Below are positions 1 through 9,100 of a stretch of DNA of 64,000 nucleotides, piece after piece. Numbering within the stretch: the stretch's first letter is position 1; the number at the start of each line of letters is the position of its first letter. A program made the position numbers and the translations under genes. The notes beneath the pieces are model-generated. The model was not told the origin of the DNA and searched no databases. It worked only from the letters and a program-made list of their open reading frames with translations. The stretch is from Acuticoccus sp039189655 (lineage in GTDB: Bacteria; Pseudomonadota; Alphaproteobacteria; Rhizobiales; Amorphaceae): contig JBCCYN010000003.1 in assembly GCA_039189655.1 (NCBI GenBank), positions 1-64,000 on the forward strand. Direction: 5' to 3'.

Positions 1-1
1 A

Positions 2-1531
2 CAAGCCTTCGCGGAGGTTCCGTTGCCGCGCCTTGCGCCCGAGCGCGGGACGATCCTCGCGGGCCTCTCGGCACAACGCATGGTGGACCTGCCCGTCCTG
101 ACGCCCCGGGAAGCGATTCGGCGTGAGGCGACGGTCGATGTGAGCCTAGCGGTGGCGCAGCTTTACGAAGGTCGCGGATTTGAGCCCATCTGGACCGAGC
201 GGCGCGCCAAGGCCCTTCGGTCGCGGCTCGCCGACGCGGATCTCGATGGATTTGACCCGGCCGACTATGCCGTGCAGCGCGGCGATCTGTCGGACGCTGC
301 GTTCGACCTAGCCCTCACTGAGGCGGCGCTGCGCTACGCCCATCACGCCATGTCAGGAAGAGTGGTGCCGCGGTCCATTTCCCCGATCATGACCATCGAT
401 CCACCACAACTTGACGAGTTGCGTTTCCTGCGGCGTCTGGCGCGAAGCCGCGACGTGGCTGCTGTCCTTGACGAACTCCACCCGCAGCACCCTCAATTCC
501 AGGCGCTTCGTGGAAAGTTGGCGCAGGCCCTTGACCGGGGCGAAGACCAGCGCGTGCCGGTGGGCGCAGGAAAGAGCCTGCGTCGGGGTTCTAAAGGCCC
601 GCGAATTGCCGCCTTACGCAGCCGGCTCAATGCCACGGTGCGGCGCGGCACCGATCCCACACGATTTGATGAGCGCCTCGATCGCGCGGTGCGAGCCTTT
701 CAGACGGAGCACGGCCTTCGGGCTGACGGGATCGTCGGCCCCCGCACCATCTCGGTGCTCGACAATGGTGTAGGGGAAGATCCCAGCGCGGAAATCATCT
801 CGAACATGGAGCGCTGGCGCTGGCTGCCCCGTGAACTGGGCGATCGCCACGTGGTGGTGAACGTGCCCGCCTACCGCGTCCGGGTCGCCAAGCACGGAGG
901 CACGGCCTACGAAGGCCGCGTGATCGTCGGAAAGCCGGGGAACCCGACCCCCATATTCTCTGACGAGATCGAGCACATTGTGGTCAATCCCTATTGGAAT
1001 GTGCCGTTCTCCATTGCGTCCAAGGAAATGTTGGGGGGCATTCAAAAGAACCCGGCCGGGTACTTTTCGCGGCGGGGATACGAGGTGGTCCATCGGGGCC
1101 GGGTGGTCAGTCCATCGTCGATTTCGTGGAACAGGGGCACGCTTCGCAACGTTCGAATTCGCCAAAGACCGGGGCGGGGCAACGCCCTTGGCGCGGTGAA
1201 ATTCATGTTTCCCAACAAGCACGCCGTCTACCTCCACGACACACCCACGAAGCATCTGTTTAAGCGCGCCCGCCGCGCGTACTCCCACGGCTGCGTGCGG
1301 GTCGATCAGCCCTTCGAGTTTGCCGACGCGCTGTTAGAGGGGGAGGCGGACCTATCGGGGGGGAAGCTCAAAGGCCTGGTGGGTCGGGGCAATCGCCATC
1401 TCAAGCTCGATGCCCATATTCCGGTGCACCTCACCTACTTCACCCGAGAGGTTGCTGCGGACGGCTCGCTGGTGCAGTTCGCAGACGTCTACGGCTATGA
1501 CCGCCGCACCCGGCGTGCGCTGGGCCTTTAG
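2..1531 (+). CDS. L,D-transpeptidase (YkuD/YcbB type), 5'-truncated by window edge
   Basis: A periplasmic murein L,D-transpeptidase that would form 3-3 peptidoglycan cross-links or attach proteins to the wall. The frame is open to the left edge with no stop. The first visible residues read Q-A-F-A-E-V-P, which looks like the end of a signal peptide (A-F-A signal-peptidase site), so the true start lies upstream; the internal TTG at 23 is an unlikely start. Counting from that TTG, a peptidoglycan-binding repeat lies at about 186-250 (AFQTEHGLRADGIVGPRT). The YkuD domain runs from about 270 to 440 and ends in YSHGCVRV with catalytic Cys424 and His422. Confident family call; the exact cross-linking role is inferred. 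Confidence 0.9.
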   Translation, partial: QAFAEVPLPRLAPERGTILAGLSAQRMVDLPVLTPREAIRREATVDVSLAVAQLYEGRGFEPIWTERRAKALRSRLADADLDGFDPADYAVQRGDLSDAAFDLALTEAALRYAHHAMSGRVVPRSISPIMTIDPPQLDELRFLRRLARSRDVAAVLDELHPQHPQFQALRGKLAQALDRGEDQRVPVGAGKSLRRGSKGPRIAALRSRLNATVRRGTDPTRFDERLDRAVRAFQTEHGLRADGIVGPRTISVLDNGVGEDPSAEIISNMERWRWLPRELGDRHVVVNVPAYRVRVAKHGGTAYEGRVIVGKPGNPTPIFSDEIEHIVVNPYWNVPFSIASKEMLGGIQKNPAGYFSRRGYEVVHRGRVVSPSSISWNRGTLRNVRIRQRPGRGNALGAVKFMFPNKHAVYLHDTPTKHLFKRARRAYSHGCVRVDQPFEFADALLEGEADLSGGKLKGLVGRGNRHLKLDAHIPVHLTYFTREVAADGSLVQFADVYGYDRRTRRALGL

Positions 1532-1632
1532 AGCGCGTTTCAGCCACATGGAATCATGTTGCGACCTGAACCGCGCGGAAAGACAAGATCTTAGAGCAGG
1601 TCATGCGATCGCATGATCGTGTGACCTGCTCT
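1532..1632. repeat. RIME-like dispersed double palindrome, copy A
   Basis: Directly after the transpeptidase stop there are two consecutive hairpins. The first has arms GCGCGTTTCAG / CTGAACCGCGC around an inner CATG-gaat-CATG. The second has perfect 11-bp arms AGAGCAGGTCA (1593-1603) and TGACCTGCTCT (1622-1632) around ATGCGATCGCAT. A second copy in the opposite orientation lies at 25253-25359. The two-palindrome, roughly 100-bp, intergenic layout resembles rhizobial intergenic mosaic elements (RIME). The family assignment is by resemblance only. Confidence 0.7.
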
Positions 1633-1820
1633 GGCGCGCCGGGGCCCAAAGCCACAGACCAGCCAAACATTCAGCCGGGCCGCAACGAGCGGAAAGGGCA
1701 CATCGCAGGTGTTGCATCGATGACACAGCTGGGGGAGGCCCTCCGCGCGCTCTTTTTTGTCTGTCTGTTATCGGTTAAGGCTCGGGCAAGAGTCTGCTTG
1801 TAGACAGCGGCAGTGCGTCC

Positions 1821-3692
1821 ATGAATCGACGTGCCCTGGCCATGGGTTCGACAGGGGGCGGCTTGTTGGAATTAGTTTCGTCCCCTGGGCAATTTTTCGC
1901 GCGGTCCCTGCGTCGCGCGGAGCGTGCGTTTGCGCGCTTTTGTGATTTGGCGAGCGCTTCGTTCGCGCGCATGCGGCGTGCCCGTTTGCCGGGGCAGGCA
2001 TCCGAGGGCTGGCTTGCCAGGTCGCGAGCCATGGGTGGTCGCGCACAAGCCTACCGATTGCGGTGGTGTTTCCTAGCCATTAGCGCTGCCGCCGCGATGA
2101 CGATGGCGCTCCCGGTGTCCGACGCGGCTGCCCGGTCGCGGACCCTCGAACTCTACTTCACGCACACCAAAGAGAAGATCAAAGTCGTCTACAAGCGCAA
2201 CGGTCGCTACGTGCCGTCCGGCCTGCGGGACCTCAATAGCTTCTTGCGCGACTGGCGGCGCAACGAATCCACCAAGATGGATCCGGAACTCTTCGACCTT
2301 CTCTGGGAGGTACAGCAGGAGGTGGGTGGCAAGACCATCCACGTGGTATCGGCTTACCGATCGCCGGCCACCAATTCCATGCTTCGCCGGCGTTCGCGCG
2401 GTGTGGCTCGCAATTCCCAGCACATGGTCGGGAAGGCCATGGATTTTTTCATTCCAGGCGCAAAGCTCGCCAAGGTGCGTGCCGCCGGGATGCGTCGCCA
2501 GGTGGGTGGGGTCGGCTACTATCCCCGCTCCGGTAGTCCCTTCGTTCACTTCGACACTGGGCGGGTGAGAAGCTGGCCGCGCATGTCCCGTTCCCAGCTG
2601 GCGCGCCTTTTCCCCAACGGGAAAACGCTGCACCTGCCTTCCAACGGCAAGCCTTTGAAAGGGTATGCCGCGGCCCAGAAGGCTGAGAAAGCCGGCAAGC
2701 TCGCCTCGCTGAGCAACCGCGGCGGCGGGCGCTCGCTGTTCGGATTTGGCGGGTCCGGACGCGCGGTGGCGGCCGCCGAAGAGCCGCGTAATAGGGTTTT
2801 GAAGCAGAAGACGGTGGCTAAGCCGGCAAAGCCCGAGCCCAAGGACGAGCCCGTTAAGGTCCGCACCGCTTCGCTGGGTCCAGTGGCAACCGGAAACGAC
2901 GAGGCCAAGGAAGGCGGCGGCTTTTTCCGTCAGCTCCCAGGCGCGTCGTTGGGTGGCCTCATTGGTCGTTTCAGACGCAACGACGATGTGGAAGTGAATG
3001 TTACGCCCGTGGCGCTGCCCGATGCGCCGCTCACGTCGGTGGCTGTGGACGGTGCGAGCGGGTCTCCGCCGCAAGACAAGGACGATGCCATCGGACAGCT
3101 TCTCACCGACCAGCCCTCCGCGGCGTCGGCACCGGCGCCCGTGCCGCGGCAGGCGCCTCGCGAGCTGCGCGCCCCTGCGAGCGTGCCGGCAGAGGCTGAG
3201 GCGCAAGCGCCCTTTGAGGTGGCGGCACTACCGCCGCAGCGCCCTGAAATTTTGGGCATTGCCACCGATGCCGGCACGGATGCTCTGGGTTATGCGGGCG
3301 ATGGGCGCGATGATCTCGCCGCGGCCTCAGCCCAAACGTCCGCCGCCGCTCTGGTTCCCCGCGGATTGCTTCAACCGGCGGGTGATGCCGTGCGGGAGAT
3401 CGCTACAGGCCGCTCCACCGACGCTGCCATCGCACCTGCACCCATAAAGAAGGCTGCCCTTTCGCCCTTGCGCGGGGCGAGCCCGCTGCTGATCGCAGAC
3501 GGCAGAGGCATTAAGGACGGTGCGTTTTCCGAACTCGTCCCGCCGGACCGCGAGAACGCGTCGAAGACCGGAGTTTTGCTCACAAACGGCTTCCTGGGTG
3601 CGCCGCGCGGCTTTGCCGCCGACAATGCCTGGCTCGACACCGAGCGTTTCACCGGCGTGCGCATCACCGTCTACGCTCGGCCGCGGAGCTAG
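1821..3692 (+). CDS. DUF882 / M15-type murein endopeptidase with long C-terminal tail
   Basis: A MepK/YcbK-like zinc peptidase expected to cleave peptidoglycan cross-links in the periplasm. The core (about residues 105-265) has SAYRSPATN, SQHMVGKAMDF (metal-binding His/Asp) and GGVGYYPRSGSPFVHFDTG (second His). The remaining roughly 350 residues are Ala/Pro-rich and low in complexity, with no recognisable fold, perhaps a wall-spanning tail. Start choice is unsure: Met71 at 2031 begins a convincing signal peptide (arginine, then a hydrophobic run, then A-A-A-R), so the first 70 residues may be untranslated. It lies next to the L,D-transpeptidase, consistent with a shared wall-remodelling role. 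Confidence 0.85.
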   Translation: MNRRALAMGSTGGGLLELVSSPGQFFARSLRRAERAFARFCDLASASFARMRRARLPGQASEGWLARSRAMGGRAQAYRLRWCFLAISAAAAMTMALPVSDAAARSRTLELYFTHTKEKIKVVYKRNGRYVPSGLRDLNSFLRDWRRNESTKMDPELFDLLWEVQQEVGGKTIHVVSAYRSPATNSMLRRRSRGVARNSQHMVGKAMDFFIPGAKLAKVRAAGMRRQVGGVGYYPRSGSPFVHFDTGRVRSWPRMSRSQLARLFPNGKTLHLPSNGKPLKGYAAAQKAEKAGKLASLSNRGGGRSLFGFGGSGRAVAAAEEPRNRVLKQKTVAKPAKPEPKDEPVKVRTASLGPVATGNDEAKEGGGFFRQLPGASLGGLIGRFRRNDDVEVNVTPVALPDAPLTSVAVDGASGSPPQDKDDAIGQLLTDQPSAASAPAPVPRQAPRELRAPASVPAEAEAQAPFEVAALPPQRPEILGIATDAGTDALGYAGDGRDDLAAASAQTSAAALVPRGLLQPAGDAVREIATGRSTDAAIAPAPIKKAALSPLRGASPLLIADGRGIKDGAFSELVPPDRENASKTGVLLTNGFLGAPRGFAADNAWLDTERFTGVRITVYARPRS

Positions 3693-4169
3693 GGCATTCA
3701 TCCGGTCGTGATGGTGTCCCGCTTTTGTGGCGAGGGATTCGATTTTTAGATAGCCCAAGCACTGGCTCCACTCACGGCGCTGCGCTGCCTGCGGCCCAGT
3801 AGGCAGCTTGCCACCACGGTGCTCCCCATCGCTCAAGCAACGCGGTAGCCTGACACCACATGACCGGTCATGGTGCCATCACCCCCCGGACTTTCTGGCG
3901 AAAGGCCGCAAACCGGCTTTAGCGAAAACGGCAGGCGAACTTTCCCCATGGCGCCCTACGTCCGACAGACGCTGCGCCCCTGCGGCGGCGAGGGAAAGCA
4001 TCATTCGACCGGTGCGAAACAACGGTCGCCAGGATGATCCGGGAACACCCGAGGGACAGCACGCCGACCTAATCCAATCAGATCCGGCGGCGCCCTGGCC
4101 AAAAGAACACTGAGGCTTCCCTCAGCCTTTCGCCGCCGCCAATCGGCGCAGAGTTTAGCCCGTGCTCGG
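3693..4169. other. Intergenic region upstream of the methionine operon
   Basis: Together with the promoter that follows, this makes about 540 bases without a convincing gene. Only a small hairpin (CTGAGG 4110-4115 / CCTCAG 4120-4125) stands out. I looked for SAM, SAH and cobalamin riboswitch cores, which would be expected before met genes, and recognised none. Short reading frames here have no ribosome site or protein-like composition. Confidence 0.5.
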
Positions 4170-4218
4170 TTGACACGGGGGCTTCGGCACACAATAAAGC
4201 TATAAAGAAATCTTTATA
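4170..4218 (+). promoter_or_regulatory. Promoter with overlapping 18-bp palindrome, probable SahR-type operator
   Basis: TTGACA at 4170-4175 is a perfect -35 box. An A/T-rich -10 candidate (around 4192-4198) follows at roughly the right spacing. Immediately downstream, 4201-4218 reads TATAAAGA-AA-TCTTTATA, a perfect inverted repeat with 8-bp arms, ending 15 bases before the start codon at 4234. It would cover the transcription start, so the ArsR-type product of the first gene is the natural candidate to bind it and repress the operon. SahR, an SAH-responsive ArsR-family regulator of methionine metabolism in proteobacteria, is the known precedent; binding here is inferred. Confidence 0.65.
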
Positions 4219-4233
4219 TGGGGATTTCCGCTG

Positions 4234-5241
4234 ATGTCAGATCGCTCGCTGCCGAAATTTGGCCACGATAGCCTCGTGACCGCATTACGCGCGGCTGGCG
4301 AAACCACGCGGCTGCGGATCTTGACCCTCCTCGACGGCACGGAACTCACGGTCAAAGATCTCACCACAATTCTTGGTCAGTCCCAGCCGCGCATCTCCCG
4401 TCACCTAAAACTGTTGGCGGACGCGGGCCTGGTCACCCGCTCGACCGAAGGCGCGTGGGCTTACTATCGGTTGGCCGACGGTGAGCATGGCGTTCGCCCG
4501 GCCGCGGCAATTTTGGGGTTGCTTGCGACCGACGACACCGTGCGCGACCGCGATCTTGAGCGTCGCGAAGCCACCCGGCGCACCAACGCGGACGCGGCAG
4601 CCAACTATTTTGCCGCCAACGCTGCCAGCTGGGATCGGGTCGGTGCCATGCACGTTCCTGACCAGGAAGTGGAGGCGGAGATCGACCGCCTCGTGGGGGC
4701 GGCGCCCATTGGAGCCCTCCTCGATGTGGGCACCGGCACGGGAAAAATGTTGCGGCTCCTGGCGAGCCGTGCCCATCGGGCGATCGGTGTCGATGCCAGC
4801 GCTGCGATGCTCGCTGTGGCGCGCGCCAACCTTGAGGCGACCGGAATCGCCAACGCACGCGTTGCCCAGGACGACGTTTACGCGTTGACGCAGCCCCGCA
4901 ATGCTTTCGACCTTGTGGTCATCCACCAAGTTCTTCACTTCCTCGACGATCCGGCCCGGGCGATTGCTGAGGCGGCCCGCACCCTTGCGCCCGGCGGCCG
5001 GCTGCTGGTGGTGGATCTCGCCCCCCACGCGCTAGAAGCCCTGCGCACTGAGGCCCAGCATCGAAGGCTCGGGATAGGTCGGGTGGAGATGGCCGAGTGG
5101 CTGCGCGCTGCTGAGCTGGAGAGCGCTGCCGTGACCGACCTTTCCGGCGGCAATACCGAGTTGACCGTCACCATTTGGCTTGCCCAAGACCGCCGCGTCA
5201 TCACCGACGACTTGCGCCAAAGCGAAGGAGCCTTCGCATGA
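4234..5241 (+). CDS. ArsR-family regulator fused to SAM-dependent methyltransferase domain (SahR-like)
   Basis: A transcriptional regulator of 335 residues with two domains. An N-terminal ArsR winged helix spans about 10-95, with recognition helix around QPRISRHLKLL and wing GAWAYYRL. A class I methyltransferase fold spans about 125-300, with the SAM-binding loop DVGTGTG at 164-170. Proteins of this layout sit upstream of metF/metH in many alphaproteobacteria and probably sense S-adenosylhomocysteine or SAM through the methyltransferase fold rather than methylating a substrate. The gene overlaps metF by four bases (ATGA), so the two are translationally coupled. A palindrome over its own promoter suggests autoregulation. 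Effector and catalytic status are inferred. Confidence 0.85.
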   Translation: MSDRSLPKFGHDSLVTALRAAGETTRLRILTLLDGTELTVKDLTTILGQSQPRISRHLKLLADAGLVTRSTEGAWAYYRLADGEHGVRPAAAILGLLATDDTVRDRDLERREATRRTNADAAANYFAANAASWDRVGAMHVPDQEVEAEIDRLVGAAPIGALLDVGTGTGKMLRLLASRAHRAIGVDASAAMLAVARANLEATGIANARVAQDDVYALTQPRNAFDLVVIHQVLHFLDDPARAIAEAARTLAPGGRLLVVDLAPHALEALRTEAQHRRLGIGRVEMAEWLRAAELESAAVTDLSGGNTELTVTIWLAQDRRVITDDLRQSEGAFA

Positions 5242-6110
5242 CACTTCCTGCTGTTTCATTTGAGTTTTTTCCGCCCAAGAGCGAGGCGATGGAGGCCAAC
5301 CTATGGTCCACCATTGAGCGTCTTGGCCCCCTCGCGCCGGAGTTCGTGTCGGTGACCTATGGCGCTGGGGGCACAACGCGCGAGCGCACCCACCGCACGG
5401 TGAAGCGCATCGTAGATGAAACGCCTTTAAAGCCCGCTGCACACCTCACCTGCGTGGGCGCGCGCCGCGCGGAGATCGACGCGGTGGTCGAGGATTACTG
5501 GAACGCGGGCGTCCGCCACATCGTTGCGCTGCGCGGTGACATGCCCGAAGGCCCCGGAACGCCTTACCGCGCCCATCCTGACGGCTACCAGACAAGCGCC
5601 GAATTGGTGGCCGGCATCAAGGCGATTGCACCCTTTGAAGTCTCCGTTTCGGCTTATCCAGAGTGCCATCCGGACTCGGCAGATTGGAACGAGGACATCG
5701 ACAATCTGGCCCGCAAGGTGGATGCGGGTGCCGACCGGGCCATCACGCAGTTTTTCTTCGAAAATTCCCTATTTGACAGCTACCGGGAGCGGGTCGCGAG
5801 CCGGGGGATCAGCGTTCCCGTGGTGCCGGGCATTGTCCCCATCCACTCCTTTGCCCAGGTGAAGCGCTTTGCGGGCATGTGCGGTGCTTCGATCCCGCTG
5901 GAGCTGGAACATCGCTTTGAGGGGCTCGAAGACGAACCGGAAACCCGCCGCCTGGTGGCGGCCGCCGTCGCCGCGGAGCAGGTCTTTGATCTGATGGAGC
6001 GCGGGGTGGACCGTTTCCACTTTTATACGATGAACCGCCACGAACTGGTGTTCGCGCTTTGCCATCTTCTGGGCTTGCGCAGCGACGGTTCCTTCGCGGC
6101 TGCCGCATAG
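5238..6110 (+). CDS. metF: methylenetetrahydrofolate reductase
   Basis: A flavoenzyme that reduces 5,10-methylene-THF to 5-methyl-THF, the methyl donor for methionine synthase. It has 290 residues, the usual length. The N-terminus FEFFPPK carries the conserved Glu9, and VALRGDMP carries Asp101, matching Glu28 and Asp120 of the E. coli enzyme. HLTC, ITQFFF and FHFYTMNR are also typical of the family. The start was chosen at 5238, overlapping the regulator stop as ATGA; an upstream in-frame ATG at 5175 lies inside the previous gene. It is followed 19 bases later by metH, the next step of the pathway. Confidence 0.97.
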   Translation: MTLPAVSFEFFPPKSEAMEANLWSTIERLGPLAPEFVSVTYGAGGTTRERTHRTVKRIVDETPLKPAAHLTCVGARRAEIDAVVEDYWNAGVRHIVALRGDMPEGPGTPYRAHPDGYQTSAELVAGIKAIAPFEVSVSAYPECHPDSADWNEDIDNLARKVDAGADRAITQFFFENSLFDSYRERVASRGISVPVVPGIVPIHSFAQVKRFAGMCGASIPLELEHRFEGLEDEPETRRLVAAAVAAEQVFDLMERGVDRFHFYTMNRHELVFALCHLLGLRSDGSFAAAA

Positions 6111-6129
6111 CGCGAGGGGCTATTTTAGA

Positions 6130-9100
6130 ATGACCTACGATCTCGCGCGGGAAGCGCAGCGCCGGATTCTCATTATGGACGGTGCCATGGGCACCATGAT
6201 CCAGGCGGAACGTTTTGGCGAAGACGATTTCGTCGCCGCTGGCCAGGACCGCGCAATTCACACGGATGCGCCCCAGAAGGGCAACAACGACCTTTTGGTG
6301 CTTACCCAGCCGGCGACCGTGAAGGAAATCCACTGCGCCTATCTTCGGGCAGGCGCGGATATTGTCGCCACGAACACCTTCTCCTCCACGCGCATTGCCC
6401 AGGCGGACTACGCCCTGGAAGACCGCGTATACGATCTCAATTTCGCCGGCGCGCGTTTGGCGCGGGCGGCGGCCGATCAGGTAACCGACGAAACCGGCCT
6501 GAAACGCTACGTCGCCGGCGCCATCGGGCCCACCAATCGTACCCTTTCCATTTCACCGGACGTCAACGATCCGGGATTCAGGGCCGTCACCTTCCAGGAA
6601 ATGGCCGACGCCTACGCCGAAGCCGCCCGCGCCCTCGTCGAAGGGGGGGCGGACGTGATTTTGGTGGAGACCATCTTCGACACGCTCAATGCGAAGGCCG
6701 CGATCTTCGGCATTGAGGGTCTCTTCGCGGCCGGTCTGAAGCGCGTTCCGCTGATGATTTCGGGAACCATTACAGACCGCTCGGGTCGGACGTTGTCAGG
6801 TCAAACGCCGACCGCATTCTGGAATTCGGTGCGCCATGCGGATCCCTTCTCGGTGGGTCTCAACTGCGCGTTGGGAGCGGCCGAAATGCGCGCGCACGCG
6901 GACGAACTGTCTCGGGTCGCAGGGACGCTCATTTGCGTTTATCCCAACGCAGGCCTTCCCAACGAGATGGGCGAATACGACGAGAGCCCGGAATTCATGG
7001 CGGGGCAGCTCCGCGGGTTTGGCGAAGCGGGCCTTCTCAACATCGTCGGCGGCTGTTGCGGCACGACCCCAGAACACATCGCAGCGCTGCGCGAGGTGGT
7101 GGCCGATATCCCGCCGCGTCGACTGCCCGAGCCGCGCACGGTGATGCAGCTGTCGGGTCTGGAACCCTTCGCGCTCACCAAAGATATTCCGTTCGTCAAT
7201 GTGGGCGAACGCACGAACGTCACGGGCTCGGCGCGTTTTCGCAAGCTCATCAAGGAAGGCGACTACGCTACCGCGCTGGAGGTGGCTCGCGATCAGGTGG
7301 AGAACGGCGCCCAAATCATCGACGTCAACATGGATGAGGGGTTGCTCGATTCCAAAGAGGCGATGGCCACCTTTTTAAAGCTCGTGGCGAGCGAACCCGA
7401 CATCGCGCGCGTGCCCGTTATGGTGGACAGCTCCAAGTGGGAGGTCATCGAGGAGGGTCTGCGCCAGGTCCAGGGCAAGGCTGTCGTGAATTCCATTTCG
7501 CTCAAGGAGGGCGAAGAGCTCTTCCTGGAGCAAGCCTCCCTCGTGCGTCGCTACGGTGCCGCGGTGGTGGTGATGGCCTTTGACGAAGACGGCCAGGCCG
7601 ACAGTTTTGAGCGCAAAACGCAGATTTGCGCGCGCTCCTACAAACTCCTTACGCAAACGGCCGGCATCGCGCCGGAAGACATCATCTTCGATCCCAATAT
7701 CTTTGCCGTTGCGACGGGTATTGAAGAGCACAACGACTACGGTGTCGCGTTTATCGAAGCCACGCGTTGGATCCGGGAGCACTGTCCTGGCGCCCATGTC
7801 TCCGGCGGAGTGTCGAACCTTTCCTTCTCGTTCCGCGGCAACAATCAAGTGCGCGAGGCGATGCACTCCGTGTTCCTTTACCATGCCATCAAGGCGGGCA
7901 TGGACATGGGGATCGTCAACGCCGGACAGCTCGCCGTATACGACGATCTGGACAGCGAGCTTCGCGAGCTTTGCGAGGATGTGGTCCTCAACCGTCGATC
8001 CGACGCCACGGAACGTCTGCTTGATGCTGCCGATCGCTGGAAGGGCGGCGAGGGCGCCAAACGCAAGACCGACCTCACGTGGCGGGAAGAACCGGTGCGC
8101 TCGCGCCTGCGCCATGCCCTCGTGCACGGGATCACCGAGTTCATCGAGGCCGACGTGGAAGAAGCGCGCCAGGCGGCAAGCCGTCCCCTGGAGGTGATCG
8201 AAGGGCCGTTGATGGACGGCATGAACGTGGTTGGCGATCTGTTTGGTGCGGGAAAGATGTTCCTGCCCCAGGTGGTGAAGTCGGCCCGGGTCATGAAACA
8301 GGCGGTGGCCTACCTTCTGCCGTTCATGGAGGCCGAAAAGGAAGGCAATGCCCGTTCGGTGGCGGGAAAAGTGCTCCTTGCCACTGTGAAGGGAGACGTC
8401 CACGACATCGGCAAAAACATCGTTGGCGTCGTCCTTCAGTGCAACAACTATGATGTCATTGACCTTGGCGTGATGGTTCCCGCCACCACCATCTTAGAAA
8501 CCGCGCAGAAGGAGGAGGTTGATATCATAGGCCTTTCCGGGCTCATCACACCGTCCCTCGATGAGATGTGTCACGTGGCCGCCGAGATGGAACGCACCGG
8601 CTTTGACCGCCCGCTTTTGATTGGCGGTGCCACGACCTCAAAGATCCATACAGCGGTCAAAATCCATCCCAACTACAAGGCCGGGCAAACGGTCTACGTC
8701 ACCGATGCGTCCCGCGCGGTGGGGGTTTGTTCACGGCTGATGGGCGACCGCGCCGCCTACCAGTCCGAGGTGGCTGCCGAATATAAAAGCGTGGCGGAGC
8801 GCTACCTGCGCGGCCAGACCGAAAAGAAGCGCCTTTCCATTGCCGAGGCGAGGGGCAATCGGTTCGCCATCGATTGGGCCAACTACGCACCGCCGGCGCC
8901 TAAAGCCATCGGGCTTCGGTCCATCTCAGTGCCGCTCGCCACTTTGGTTCCCTACATTGACTGGACGCCGTTCTTCTCGGCCTGGGAGATCAAGGGCGCT
9001 TATCCGCGGGTGCTCGATGACAAGCGCTACGGCGAGGCAGCGCGCTCCCTCTTCAGCGATGCGAAGGCGATGCTGGACGACATGGTGCGGGGCGAGTGGC

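Noticed and set aside
2073..3206. A 377-codon minus-strand frame
   Set aside because: Shadow of the DUF882 gene; low-complexity His/Arg-rich product without motifs.
3693..4233. Possible SAM, SAH or cobalamin riboswitch before the met operon
   Set aside because: I could not find the conserved cores of these classes; only a simple hairpin and the ArsR-type palindrome are present.
7375..8403. A 342-codon minus-strand frame
   Set aside because: Shadow of metH; His/Arg-rich composition and no motifs.
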